DNA of 64,000 bases, taken from assembly GCA_026400355.1 (NCBI GenBank), contig JAPLPE010000018.1, positions 27,738 through 91,737 on the forward strand, in the 5' to 3' direction. This document shows positions 53,419 through 62,412 of this stretch, one piece after another (positions within the stretch are counted from its first letter, which is position 1; the number at the start of each line of letters is the position of its first letter). The notes under the pieces were generated by a model. It was not told where the DNA came from. It saw only the letters and a program-made list of their open reading frames with translations, and did not search any database. This stretch comes from Rhodobacterales bacterium. Its GTDB lineage: Bacteria > Pseudomonadota > Alphaproteobacteria > Rhodobacterales > Rhodobacteraceae. The translations under genes and the position numbers were made by a program.

Positions 53419-54165
53419 GCGTTCGACGCGACTAAAGATCAGTGCGATGATGCTGGCCATGACAAGGTAGCAGACGGCGAGCAGCAGAAGCGGCTCATAA
53501 GTGATCAGAAGGTCCTGACGGACGCGCGCGGCGACAGCGTAGGTGTCCATGATCGTGATCGTGGCGACCAGTGGCGTGGCCTTCATCTGCAGGATCGTCT
53601 CGCCTGCCAGCGTTGGCAGGGCAGAGCGGACGGCCTGGGGCAGCCAGATCCGACGGAATAGGGTGAAGCGGCCCATGCCAAAGGACTGGCCGGTTTCAAG
53701 CTGGCTGCGCGGGACACCGGCGAAGGCGCCGCGCATAACCTCGCCTTCGTAGCCCGCGAAGGAGAGCGAGAGGGCCAACACGGCATAGGGCCAGGCTTCG
53801 CGAAGGTATGGCCAGAGCCAGGTTTGCCGGATGCCGGGGATCTGCGGGAAAAGCGATCCGAGGCCGTAATAGAGGAGCCAGATCTGCAGGAGCAGTGGCG
53901 TGCCACGGATGATCGTGCAGAAGACGCGCGCAGGGGTGGAGAGCCACCACGGGCCAGTGACCTGAGCGAGGCCAAGGGGAACAGCGAGGGCAAAGCCAAG
54001 AGCCGCTGTGACGACAAGAAGCCAGATCGTAGTCCAGATGCCTTCGGCAAGCAGTGGCGCATATTCGGGCAGCCAGTCCCAGCGGAGCGCAGTGGCGCAC
54101 CAGAGGACGAGGGCTGCGGCGATTGCCAAAAGAACGATGCGGCGGGGCTTCAGGAATTCACGCAT
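53392..54165 (-). CDS. Polar amino acid ABC transporter permease (HisM-like)
   Basis: The 257-residue protein has the HisM/GlnP fold and the EAA-type loop LETGQSFGMGRFTLFRRIWL. It is coupled (16 bases overlap) to the upstream permease and is the distal gene of the transporter. No ATPase follows. Its likely substrate is a basic amino acid, from the binding protein and from the neighbouring arginine genes. Confidence 0.87.
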   Translation of the reverse strand: MREFLKPRRIVLLAIAAALVLWCATALRWDWLPEYAPLLAEGIWTTIWLLVVTAALGFALAVPLGLAQVTGPWWLSTPARVFCTIIRGTPLLLQIWLLYYGLGSLFPQIPGIRQTWLWPYLREAWPYAVLALSLSFAGYEGEVMRGAFAGVPRSQLETGQSFGMGRFTLFRRIWLPQAVRSALPTLAGETILQMKATPLVATITIMDTYAVAARVRQDLLITYEPLLLLAVCYLVMASIIALIFSRVERSGAGRAAR

Positions 54166-54911
54166 CTTCCGACCCCCATCGCGCCGGGCAGTCCGCGTCT
54201 CGACCGGTTTTCAAGTCGGTGGAACAGGAAGGTCGAAACGAGCGTGACAATGAGATAGAGGAGGCCTGCAGCAAGATAGAAGGTGAAATAGGCCTTGGTA
54301 CTGCCTGCCGCCTGTTTGGTTTCAAGCGTCAGTTCGGCAAAGCCCACAATGGCGAGAAGCGCCGTGTCCTTGGTCGCGATGAGCCAGAGGTTGGCGAGCC
54401 CGGGAATGGCATATGGCAGCATGGCAGGAATGGTTACCCGCCGCATGAGCATGACGCCCCCCATCCCATAGGCGCGGCCTGCGTCAAACTGGCCAGGGGG
54501 GACCGCGCGGATGGCACCCCGCAAGACCTCGGTCGCATAGGCGCCCTGGACCACGCCCAGCACCCAGATCCCGGCTGCGACCCCCGAAATCTCGACCGAG
54601 CCATAGCCCATGGTGGCGGTGGCCCGGTTCAAAAGGTCGGTGCCGATGAAATAGAGGATCAGGATGAGGACGAGTTCGGGGACGGCGCGCACGACGGTCG
54701 TGTAGACTTCAAGCAGATCGCGGGTCACAGGCCCGCCGTAAAGCTTCCCGCTGGCCCCCAGCAGGCCGATCACAAGGCCAAAGCCGAAGGCCCCAGCAGC
54801 GATCTGAAGCGAGTTGACCAGTCCCCGCAGTAGGTTCCCCCCCCAACCGGGAGGGGACAGAGCCAGAAGCTCGAGGCTCGGGCCGAAAAGCCCGTGGAGC
54901 CAGTCCAGCAA
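54150..54911 (-). CDS. Polar amino acid ABC transporter permease (HisQ-like)
   Basis: The 253-residue protein is the second permease: helices around IAAGAFGFGLVIGLLGASGK, and the loop FDAGRAYGMGGVMLMRRVTI. It begins ten bases after the binding-protein gene and overlaps the second permease by 16 bases. Confidence 0.87.
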   Translation of the reverse strand: MLDWLHGLFGPSLELLALSPPGWGGNLLRGLVNSLQIAAGAFGFGLVIGLLGASGKLYGGPVTRDLLEVYTTVVRAVPELVLILILYFIGTDLLNRATATMGYGSVEISGVAAGIWVLGVVQGAYATEVLRGAIRAVPPGQFDAGRAYGMGGVMLMRRVTIPAMLPYAIPGLANLWLIATKDTALLAIVGFAELTLETKQAAGSTKAYFTFYLAAGLLYLIVTLVSTFLFHRLENRSRRGLPGAMGVGRCVNS

Positions 54912-54920
54912 GACCGGACC

Positions 54921-55691
54921 CTAGAGGATCGGGGCAGAGAAGTAGCGGGACGTGATCTCGGCATGGGTACCGTCGGCGATGATCTGTGCGATGGCCGCAT
55001 TCAGAGCCTCGCGCAGGGCGTCTTCGCCTTTTCGCACACCGGCACCAACGCCCATGCCAAGGATGGCGGGGTCATCTTCGACATTGCCCACGATTTCACA
55101 GCAGGCGGCACCGGCTTCGGTCGCGACGAAATCGGCTGCGGCGGTGCTGTCGAGCTGCATCGCATCAAGGCGACCTGCGACGAGATCCTGATTGGCTTCG
55201 TCCTGGGTCTGGTAGATGCGAATGTCTGACCCTGCGAAATGGGTCTGGGCATAGTCTTGGTGCGTGGTCGAGGCCTGAACCCCGAGGATCATTCCTTCAA
55301 GACCGCCAGCATCGGGTGTCACGTCCGAACCGATGGCCGCAACGATGCTCGCGGGCGTCTTGTAATACTTGTCAGAGAAGTCGATCGTCTGCATCCGGTC
55401 TTCGGTGATGGACATCGAGGCCATGATCACATCGATCTGGTTGCCGGTCAGCGAGGGGATGATGCCATCCCATGCGACAGGCGTGATGACGCAGTTCAGG
55501 TTCCCTGCGGCGCAGATCGCGTTGATGATCTCGATTTCCCAGCCCACCCAGTTGCCGGCCGCATCCGGAGACGCAAAGGGGGGATAGGGTTCGGCAGCGA
55601 TTCCGATGCGGACCTGATCCTGCGCCTGCGCGAAGCCAGCAAGAAGGGTAAGCGCAGCCGCAGCAAGGGTGGCCCTGCGGGTTAATCTCAT
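54921..55691 (-). CDS. Polar amino acid ABC transporter substrate-binding protein
   Basis: The 256-residue protein has a signal peptide (MRLTRRATLAAAALTLLAGF, cleavage before QDQVR) and the family 3 fold: VRIGIAAEPYPPFASPDAAG at the start and WDGIIPSLTGNQIDVIMASM, the signature of lysine/arginine/ornithine-type binders. Two neighbouring Cys (ACCEI) may form a disulfide with others. It is divergent from the ThDP enzyme gene with 173 bases between starts, so both may share a control region. Confidence 0.88.
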   Translation of the reverse strand: MRLTRRATLAAAALTLLAGFAQAQDQVRIGIAAEPYPPFASPDAAGNWVGWEIEIINAICAAGNLNCVITPVAWDGIIPSLTGNQIDVIMASMSITEDRMQTIDFSDKYYKTPASIVAAIGSDVTPDAGGLEGMILGVQASTTHQDYAQTHFAGSDIRIYQTQDEANQDLVAGRLDAMQLDSTAAADFVATEAGAACCEIVGNVEDDPAILGMGVGAGVRKGEDALREALNAAIAQIIADGTHAEITSRYFSAPIL

Positions 55692-55864
55692 TTTTCATAC
55701 TCCCAGTTGTCCGAGGCACTTTGCGGCCCGGTTCGTGGCCATTATCGCGGGTGGCAGGTCCCTCATACGATTTTGACTGTTGAAGTAACCCCGATTCATC
55801 GCGAATGTGCAAGTCGGTTTCCGGTTGGCAAGGCTCTGCCCCGGCAGGCAGAAGGATCTTGCAC

Positions 55865-57430
55865 ATGTTGACGTTGGGTCAGGCGCTGGTCGCGGGACTC
55901 GAGGCGCGCGGTGTCGATGTGGTTTTCGGCATCCCCGGCGTTCATACGATCGAGTTGTATCGCGGGCTTTCGGGGTCGGGGATCAGGCATGTCACCCCGC
56001 GCCATGAAATGGGCGCAGGGTTCATGGCCGATGGCTATGCCCGGGCGACGGGCCGTCCGGGGGTGGCCTTTGTCATCACCGGACCAGGCCTTACCAATGT
56101 GCTGACGCCGATGGCGCAGGCACGGGCCGATTCGATTCCGATGCTGGTGGTGTCCTCGGTCAATCCCGTGGCGACCTTTGGTCTGGGGCATGGCTATCTG
56201 CATGAACTGCCCGACCAGCAGGCAATGGCCGCAACCGTGGCCGTGCGGTCGATCCGGGTTGCGTCCGCGGATGAGGTTGGCCCCGCGCTTGATTCGGCTT
56301 GGGCGGTGTTTACGGGCGGGCGGCCCGGCCCGGTGCATATCGAAGTGCCGCGTGATCTGTTGAGTACGGCGGGGGCGGCGCTTGCTGCGCCGGTTTTCAC
56401 TGAACCGCCGGTTTTCGATCCTGCGGCGCTGGCCGGGGCGGCTGAGAGGCTCGGACAAGCCGGGCGCGTTGTCATCATCGCCGGTGGCGGGGCGGTGCAG
56501 GCTGGGGCGGTGCTGGGGCAGCTGGCGGAACGGCTGGATGCGCCGGTCGTGCTGACGGTGAACGGTCGCGGGCTGATGCACGGTCGCGGGCTGTGCGTGC
56601 CGGCAAGTCCGTCATTGCAAGCGGTGCGTGCCCTGCTGGCCAAGGCTGATTGCGTGTTCGCCGTGGGGACCGAGATCGGCCAGACCGATTTCGACATGTA
56701 TGCGACGGTGTCCATGCCCGTGATGCCGGGGCTGATCAGGGTCGATATCTCTGGTGATGCAGTGGCTGCAAGGGACTGCGCGCTGGGGATCGTCGGTGAT
56801 GCTAGGGCCGTTTGTGAAGCCCTTCTGGGCGCTTTGCCTTTGCGGACGGGTGACGGTGTGGCCCGTGCCCGTGTCGCCCGGACGGCGGCACTGGAAGAGA
56901 TCGGCCCGGTCATGCGGGCGCAACTGGCCGTCGTCGAAGCCATGCAGGACGCCTGTCCCGGTGCGTTGATCGTGGGGGATTCGACCCAACCCGTCTATGC
57001 TGGCAACCTCTACTACGACCACGACCGGGCCGGTGGATGGTTCAATGCGGCAACCGGCTATGGCGCTTTGGGATACGGGATTCCGGCTGCGATTGGCGCG
57101 GCCATCGGACAGCCGGACGTGCCGGTCATCTGTCTGACCGGCGATGGTGGCGCTCAGTTTTCGCTGGGCGAGTTGATGGTGGCTGCGCAGATGCGGCTGC
57201 CCGTGAGCTTTGTCATATGGAACAACCACGGCTATCAGGAAATTGCTGACAGCATGGTCGCCGCACAGACTGAAGTGATCGGCTGCGACCCGTCACCACC
57301 CGATTTTGCGGCTTTGGCACAGGCGGTCGGCATGTCCTTCACGCGGGTTTCGGAAGATCCATGGGCGGTCAGATCGGCTCTTGCAGGGCAAACAGCTGGA
57401 CCACGCATCATCGAGATCGCGGTTGCATAG
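55865..57430 (+). CDS. ThDP-dependent decarboxylase, 5-guanidino-2-oxopentanoate decarboxylase-like
   Basis: The 521-residue enzyme has the ThDP layout: catalytic Glu in PRHEMGAGFMADGYARATG (about residue 48), a central domain and the ThDP-binding LTGDGGAQFSLGELMVAAQM..NN. The closest functional match is 5-guanidino-2-oxopentanoate decarboxylase (AruI), which acts on the 2-oxo acid from arginine transamination. ATG 55865 has AAGGA upstream. It lies nine bases ahead of the DDAH gene, so the pair is an operon. Confidence 0.78.
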   Translation: MLTLGQALVAGLEARGVDVVFGIPGVHTIELYRGLSGSGIRHVTPRHEMGAGFMADGYARATGRPGVAFVITGPGLTNVLTPMAQARADSIPMLVVSSVNPVATFGLGHGYLHELPDQQAMAATVAVRSIRVASADEVGPALDSAWAVFTGGRPGPVHIEVPRDLLSTAGAALAAPVFTEPPVFDPAALAGAAERLGQAGRVVIIAGGGAVQAGAVLGQLAERLDAPVVLTVNGRGLMHGRGLCVPASPSLQAVRALLAKADCVFAVGTEIGQTDFDMYATVSMPVMPGLIRVDISGDAVAARDCALGIVGDARAVCEALLGALPLRTGDGVARARVARTAALEEIGPVMRAQLAVVEAMQDACPGALIVGDSTQPVYAGNLYYDHDRAGGWFNAATGYGALGYGIPAAIGAAIGQPDVPVICLTGDGGAQFSLGELMVAAQMRLPVSFVIWNNHGYQEIADSMVAAQTEVIGCDPSPPDFAALAQAVGMSFTRVSEDPWAVRSALAGQTAGPRIIEIAVA

Positions 57431-57439
57431 GGGGCAGAA

Positions 57440-58222
57440 ATGACCGACAGAAGCTGGGAATTCACACAGGCCGTCACGCGCAGACCGGGTCCCGAGGCCG
57501 CGACCGGGCTGCGGGCCGTGGATACCGGCAACCCCGATCCTGAACGGATGCGGGCCCAACATGCAATCTATGTCGCCACACTGCGCGAGGCAGGTGTCAC
57601 GGTCACGGAACTCCCGCCGCTGAAAGGCTTTGCCGATGCGCAGTTTGTCGAGGATACGGCCCTGTCCTTGCCCGAAGGCGTCATCATGATGCGCCCCGGC
57701 GCTCCCAGCCGGTTGGGCGAAGTCGGATCGATGGTACCCGCGCTCGCCCCGTTGTTCAAGGAGGTCCGGCAGATCACCGGCCCCGGCCATGTCGAAGCCG
57801 GAGATATCCTGTTCACCGGGCGCGAGATCCTTGTTGGTCTGTCGGCCCGCACCGACGCGGCGGGGGTCGCGGAACTTGAGCAGATCGTTGCAGGCTGGGG
57901 GCACCGGTTGCGAGTGGTGCAGACGCCGCCGGGCGTGCTGCATTTCAAGACGGATTGTTCGCTTCTGGGCACGGGCACGATCCTGTCCACATCGCGCCTC
58001 GCCGCTTCGGGCTGTTTCACGGGCTATGACGTGGTCGTTGTCCCAGAGGGCGAGGAGGCTGCAGCAAACCTCATCAGGGTCAATGCACTGATCCTTATGG
58101 CCGGGGGCTTTCCCCGGACGACAGCGCTGTTACGGGGCCTGGGCTATGGGGTTCGGGAAGTGCCGAACTCGGAATGCGCGCTGATCGACGGCGGCATGTC
58201 ATGCTTGTCGCTGCGGTTTTGA
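57440..58222 (+). CDS. Dimethylarginine dimethylaminohydrolase-like amidinotransferase
   Basis: The 260-residue enzyme has the DDAH pattern: substrate loop EDTALS (residues 71-76), GHVEAGDILFTG, the active-site His in VLHFKTDCS (H168) and the nucleophile Cys in GGMSCLSLRF (C255), the last six residues. DDAH converts N-omega-methyl- or dimethylarginine to citrulline plus methylamine. Arginine or citrulline analogues are also possible. Together with the divergent transporter and the decarboxylase it points to uptake and breakdown of (methyl)arginine. Confidence 0.82.
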   Translation: MTDRSWEFTQAVTRRPGPEAATGLRAVDTGNPDPERMRAQHAIYVATLREAGVTVTELPPLKGFADAQFVEDTALSLPEGVIMMRPGAPSRLGEVGSMVPALAPLFKEVRQITGPGHVEAGDILFTGREILVGLSARTDAAGVAELEQIVAGWGHRLRVVQTPPGVLHFKTDCSLLGTGTILSTSRLAASGCFTGYDVVVVPEGEEAAANLIRVNALILMAGGFPRTTALLRGLGYGVREVPNSECALIDGGMSCLSLRF

Positions 58223-58389
58223 GGGGGTGGGACTGATGAAGGACGATCGGGACTTGGGGGGCTACCATGGAATGGGACTTTGAGGGAATTGCTAACGGAA
58301 TCGGGTTGAGGTGGACCATCAAGAGGCTTGACCGGGTACGTTAGGTTAGGGGGTTACGGGGTGGGTCGACCATGAGAGCCTTGATCGTG

Positions 58390-58484
58390 TGAGACGTCTC
58401 AATTGATGGTTTGTTGTGTCTCACTGAAATGGTGTTGAAAGTTGTGAGACGTTTGATTTACGATGTCTTGGATTTCAATGAGAC
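58390..58484. promoter_or_regulatory. Array of TGAGAC half-sites upstream of the resolvase gene (res-like)
   Basis: TGAGAC occurs at 58390, 58445 and 58479 and its complement GTCTCA at 58396 and 58418. The first two form the perfect palindrome TGAGACGTCTCA. Five half-sites within 95 bases, ending 12 bases before the resolvase ATG, look like a res/operator region bound by the enzyme itself. Confidence 0.55.
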
Positions 58485-58495
58485 ACGGAGCGACT

Positions 58496-59056
58496 ATGAC
58501 AACAACGAAGATCGGTTACGCGAGAACATCGACCCTCGACCAGAAGGCGGGCCTTGAAGCCCAAGAATGTGAACTGCGAAGTGCGGGCTGCACCAAGTTC
58601 TTCATCGAGCAAGTGTCGTCCGTCGACGTTACCAAGAGGGATCAACTCGACGCAGCACTGGACTACCTGCGCGATGGCGACACTCTGGTGGTGACCAAGC
58701 TCGACCGGCTTGCGCGGTCCACGGAACACCTGATGAAGTTGCTTGCGGTGATCCGGGGGAAGGGGGCTGAACTGCTGATCTTGAACCTCGGGATCGACAC
58801 TGGAACTGCTACGGGCAAGCTGATGCTGACGGTCTTGAGTGGGATCGCTGAGTTCGAGCGAGAGATCATGCTGGAACGGCAGCGTGAGGGGATCGCCAAG
58901 GCCAAGGCAGAAGGCAAGTATAAGGGCCGCAAGCCCACGGCACAGGCCAAGTCAGACGAGATCACGCGTCTGATGTCCGAAGGCTTGGGTGCAACCGAGA
59001 TCGCCAAACGCCTCGGGATCGGTCGGGCGAGTGTCTACCGGGTCCGAAAGGAATAA
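58496..59056 (+). CDS. Serine resolvase/invertase
   Basis: The 186-residue protein has the resolvase catalytic domain: YARTSTLDQ with the nucleophile Ser, DQLDAALDYLRDGDTLVVTK, and LDRLARSTEHL, then EFEREIMLERQREG and the C-terminal helix-turn-helix LGATEIAKRLGIGRASVYRV. It recombines at res-type sites. ATG 58496 has GGAG upstream. AT-richer surroundings and the tRNA-Met gene 145 bases downstream suggest an inserted module. Confidence 0.9.
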   Translation: MTTTKIGYARTSTLDQKAGLEAQECELRSAGCTKFFIEQVSSVDVTKRDQLDAALDYLRDGDTLVVTKLDRLARSTEHLMKLLAVIRGKGAELLILNLGIDTGTATGKLMLTVLSGIAEFEREIMLERQREGIAKAKAEGKYKGRKPTAQAKSDEITRLMSEGLGATEIAKRLGIGRASVYRVRKE

Positions 59057-59201
59057 TGACTAGTCGCGCTGGAACCGAGAAAGTGAGTCGGTGTGCGTGA
59101 AGGGTTGTCGATTATGTTCTTTCATGAGTGGCAACAGGTGTGGTAAACTCCCGACGTGTCGGGCGAGGAAAAACCAAAGAAAATCAATGGTCTTTGTGAT
59201 T

Positions 59202-59278
59202 TGGTGGCGAGGGGGGGACTCGAACCCCCGACCCCGCGATTATGAGTCGCGTGCTCTAACCAGCTGAGCTACCTCGCC
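59202..59278 (-). tRNA. tRNA-Met (CAT)
   Basis: The minus strand reads GGCGAGGTAGCTCAGCTGGT at the 5' end and TCGCCACCA at the 3' end, with the CCA encoded. The acceptor GGCGAGG pairs with CCTCGCC, the anticodon loop CTCATAA holds CAT, and the T arm has GGTTCGAGTCC. The sequence resembles elongator tRNA-Met; tRNA-Ile2 with a lysidine-modified C is less likely. Confidence 0.95.
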
Positions 59279-60169
59279 AAGGTCGGCGTCCAATAGGCCA
59301 GCACCAACAGGCCGTCAATGCCGAAAAGCTGTATGGGCGTTGATCGCCGCGTCCGTGCCAAGGTTCCGGTTTGGAGTCGGGTTGACAACCGGGGACCTCG
59401 ACTTGGCCCCAAACCTGCTTCCGGAAGAACTGAGGGATCCTGGACGCAATCTTCATCGCAAGTGCCGATAACCCGGCGATCCCGTTGGTGCACAGCGCCC
59501 GGTAATCTTCGCGGCTCTTGCGCATGATACGGGACAACGACTTGTTGCTTTCCCCGCCGTCGCGCATCTTTACGGGCACTCTTGGAATATAGGCCAACGT
59601 GATGCGTGCTTTCCCGAACCAGCGCAGACCGGCCTCGCAGTCGGCCAAGATCCGGCAGGACGTATCGTAGGCCCCGTGCATCCCGAACACCTCGCGCCGT
59701 ACAAAAAGAGCGTCGGTTGCGGCGGCAACCAGCCATGCCGCTGCTTTGCCGGATCATAAGCACGGGCTTTCGGATGCCGGATGATTTTCGGATTATCCTC
59801 GGTCGCACTATGGTGGAGCTCGCCATGCACAGCCTCTGCATCTGCCTTGCTGAATTGGTCCATGACCAGGTTCAGTACATCGTCAAGCGCAAAGTAGTCA
59901 TCTGAAAGAAGGAGCCCGACAACATCCACGCTGGCCCGGGAGATGCCCTTGTTCAGCGCGTTGTAGATCGCCTTTTCAGGGTCGATGTAGACCACGAGGC
60001 CCGGATAACGTTTCGCCTTCGCTTTGGTCAGCGTCGCATCACTTGATGCGCCTTTGATCACCAGTTGTTCGATCTCTGCACCTGTTTGCTGCGCCACACT
60101 TTCTATGGCCGGGCCAATCATCGCGGCCCGATTGTAGACGTTGCTGATGATGGTGGTCTTCAGTGGCAA
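59256..60169 (-). pseudogene. Family 2 glycosyltransferase, frameshifted
   Basis: The first frame reads LKTTIISNVYNRAAMIGPAI and SVDVVGLLLSDDYFA, then HGWLPPQPTLFLYGARC, and breaks. The next frame goes on VFGMHGAYDTSCRILADCEA and RITLAYIPRVPVKMRDGGES, then SLSRIMRKSREDYRALCTNG. Both halves match WcaA-type glycosyltransferases. The break is at a run of five T (59703-59707); one more T restores the frame (PTLFFVRREVFG). The donor-binding region has also drifted. No good start codon lies before LKTTIIS. The tail runs into tRNA-Met. Confidence 0.75.
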
Positions 60170-60743
60170 CAAAGCCTCAAGCGCCCGCGAACGCAGGGAG
60201 AATTTCGAAGTGACGCGCTGAGGGGCGCTGCTCTCAACAAGTCCAATCGTCTTATTTCGATGCGCGCCTGACGCTTGCTGCAGCGCAGCAGCGGACCCCA
60301 AGACGTCTGCTCAGTCAACTTCTTGCGGCAAAGTCAGAAAACCCGTCCTGTTCTGGATTGAGCCCGCCGCCGATCTTCGCCTTCAGCGTGCCAGTGCAGA
60401 CCAAGGATTCATCCCGAAGGACGGCCACAGCACGTCCAGACCGATCGTATTCCCCGCTATTCCGCCGAGGATCACTCCATTCCGACACGTTGGCAATGGG
60501 GGCTGACGATGCCATGCCTGCCGCAAGGATGCAGCAAAGCCTGGCGGAAAGTCTAGCAAGGTCATGGTATCGGTCTTCGGCTTAACCACCACAACGAGGT
60601 AAGATCGAGCGATTCCCGATGCTATCAACGCAGGGACTTCATGGGCTCGGTGGACCTCTTCGAAACAAATGTGGACCAAGATCCCGCAAAGCTTGGTCTT
60701 CAATTCGGAATACTTCACGAAAATCGACGCTTTATGATTGCTA
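60170..60743. other. Intergenic stretch with possible remnants
   Basis: No intact gene is seen. A frame on the minus strand (about 60315-60570) has a signal-like LCCILAAGMASSAPIA and ends ESLVCTGTLKAKIGGG, which might be the start of a lost secreted protein, but it has no start codon or continuation. Confidence 0.35.
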
Positions 60744-60827
60744 TGGTGGGCGACCCTGGAATCGAACCAGGCGCAGGTCTCCCCGGCGGAGTTACAGTCC
60801 GCTGCCGCACCTTGCAGCTCGTCGCCC
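60744..60827 (-). tRNA. tRNA-Tyr (GTA)
   Basis: The minus strand reads GGGCGACGAGCTGCAAGGTG at the 5' end and ends GGGTCGCCCACCA with encoded CCA. The acceptor arms GGGCGAC and GTCGCCC pair, the anticodon loop ACTGTAACT carries GTA, and a long variable arm (class II) precedes GGTTCGATTCC. Confidence 0.95.
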
Positions 60828-60960
60828 ACACATGGGTTCGTGCGATACAGAGGACCCCTTGGGGCGTCAAGAGGTACAGGGCGGAAACTGCGGTCGATTT
60901 GGTCTTGCGGGGCAGCGGGAGGCTGCGCCAAGTGGGGCGAATGATGCCGGAGGGCCGAGA

Positions 60961-61746
60961 ATGAGGAAACCAAAGTGGGTGATCGAGAAGGAACAGGCCC
61001 GCCGCATGTCCGAGGCCGAGACCGTCTGGCTGTTCGGCCTGCATGCGGTGCGGGACGCGCTGCTCAATCCCCGGCGCAAGAGACTGCGGCTGATCGTGAC
61101 GCAGAACGCGCTCGACAAGCTGGCTGATGCGGTGGCGGAAAGCGGGATGGAGCCTGAGCTGTCAGATCCTCGCAAGTTTGCGGCACCGCTCGATCCGGAG
61201 TCGGTGCATCAGGGCGCTGCTCTTGAAGTCAAACCGCTCGACTGGGGCTCGTTGCAGGACGTGGCGCTGGGCGAGGGGGTGTCCCCGCCGCGGCTCGTTC
61301 TGCTCGACCGGATCACCGATCCGCATAATGTCGGCGCGATCCTGCGGTCGGCCGAGGTCTTTGGTGCCCGGGCCGTGATAGGCGTGCAGCGGCATTCCGC
61401 GCCCGAAACCGGGTCGCTGGCCAAGACGGCGAGCGGTGCCCTGGAGCGGCAGCCCTATTTGCGCGTCCGCAATCTGGCGGATTCCATGGAAGAGCTGAAG
61501 CGCATGGGCTACCTGACCCTTGGGCTGGACGGCGAGGCAGAGATCTCTATCGACGCCGCAGTCGAAGGCCGCAGGGACAGGGCTATCGCACTGGTTATGG
61601 GGGCCGAGGGGCCGGGGCTGCGTGACCGGACGCGCGACACCTGCGATGCGCTGGTGCGAATCGACGCGGCCGGGGCCTTCGGGTCGCTTAACGTCTCGAA
61701 CGCGGCGGCGGTTGCGCTTTACGCGGTGCGTGGCACGCCGCGTTAG
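60961..61746 (+). CDS. rlmB: 23S rRNA (guanosine-2'-O-)-methyltransferase
   Basis: The 261-residue protein is a SpoU-family enzyme: N-terminal substrate-binding domain (VWLFGLHAVRDALLNPRRKR) and the knotted catalytic domain with LLDRITDPHNVGAILRSAEV, LVMGAEGPGLRDRTRD and IDAAGAFGSLNVSNAAAVAL. It methylates a guanosine in the peptidyl-transferase region. It lies 133 bases beyond tRNA-Tyr on the opposite strand. Confidence 0.93.
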   Translation: MRKPKWVIEKEQARRMSEAETVWLFGLHAVRDALLNPRRKRLRLIVTQNALDKLADAVAESGMEPELSDPRKFAAPLDPESVHQGAALEVKPLDWGSLQDVALGEGVSPPRLVLLDRITDPHNVGAILRSAEVFGARAVIGVQRHSAPETGSLAKTASGALERQPYLRVRNLADSMEELKRMGYLTLGLDGEAEISIDAAVEGRRDRAIALVMGAEGPGLRDRTRDTCDALVRIDAAGAFGSLNVSNAAAVALYAVRGTPR

Positions 61747-61808
61747 GGCTGGCGGCAAGGCGCATTGTGGCGCATCCTGATGCTTGCGGGAATCTTCGGG
61801 GAGAGATC

Positions 61809-62225
61809 ATGCACAGCCGTCGCACGATCCTGAAAGGGCTCGCCCTAGCACCCGAGATGTACAACCGGAACGGCCTCGCTATACTGGGGGCGGATGTTGT
61901 CAGCTACTTTTGCGCCGGACAGTTCCAGCCAGGCGATCCGGCCATCGCGCTCATGTGGCGGGGCGTTCGGTGGCATTTCGCAACTCCGGCCAACCGCGAT
62001 GCGTTCGAAATGAACCCCCGCAGCTACTGCCCGGAATTCGGCGGCTATTGCGCCTATGCGTTGGCCGAAAGCCAGATCGGCACATCCGATCCCGCCGCCT
62101 TTACCGTGCATCAGGGGCGGATCTACCTGAACTATTCGCTGCAAGTGCGGCGCCTCTGGCTGGCCATCCTCGACCGTTACATCATGTTGGCCGAAAGGAA
62201 CTGGCCGGTGAACCGCGCAAATTAA
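61809..62225 (+). CDS. YHS-domain protein
   Basis: The 138-residue protein starts MHSRRTILKGLALAP, which looks like a shortened twin-arginine or lipoprotein-type signal without a clear cleavage site. The rest is a YHS domain: DVVSYFCAGQFQPGDPAIAL, WHFATPANRDAFEMNPRSYC and GGYCAYALAESQIGTSDPAA. YHS domains often bind metal. Its signal may have been truncated. Confidence 0.75.
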   Translation: MHSRRTILKGLALAPEMYNRNGLAILGADVVSYFCAGQFQPGDPAIALMWRGVRWHFATPANRDAFEMNPRSYCPEFGGYCAYALAESQIGTSDPAAFTVHQGRIYLNYSLQVRRLWLAILDRYIMLAERNWPVNRAN

Positions 62226-62359
62226 CACGAGAATTAGCCGGCTCTTCACAACTAGCTGACCTGCTCTTTTGCGGGGACACTGTGGTTCCTATGTCTAATC
62301 ATGGAGGTGCCGGTCTGGAACACTGGTTCCTTGATCCACTGTCCCTCGTTCCACACCTT

Positions 62360-62388
62360 GCGCCCGGATCCGTTCCGGGCGCTTTTTT
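62360..62388 (+). terminator. Strong rho-independent terminator
   Basis: GCGCCCGG-ATCCGTT-CCGGGCGC followed by TTTTTT. It lies 134 bases after the YHS gene and 24 bases before the next. The 130 bases between the YHS stop and this terminator could also hold a small RNA: they contain a GGAACACTGGTTCC stem-loop. Confidence 0.9.
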
Positions 62389-62412
62389 GTCGGTCAGGAC
62401 CGGCCGGAGACG

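Noticed and set aside
60315..60570. Possible trypsin-like secreted protein start (CTGTL after a signal-like stretch)
   Set aside because: No start codon, no catalytic His or Ser, and the frame ends at once.
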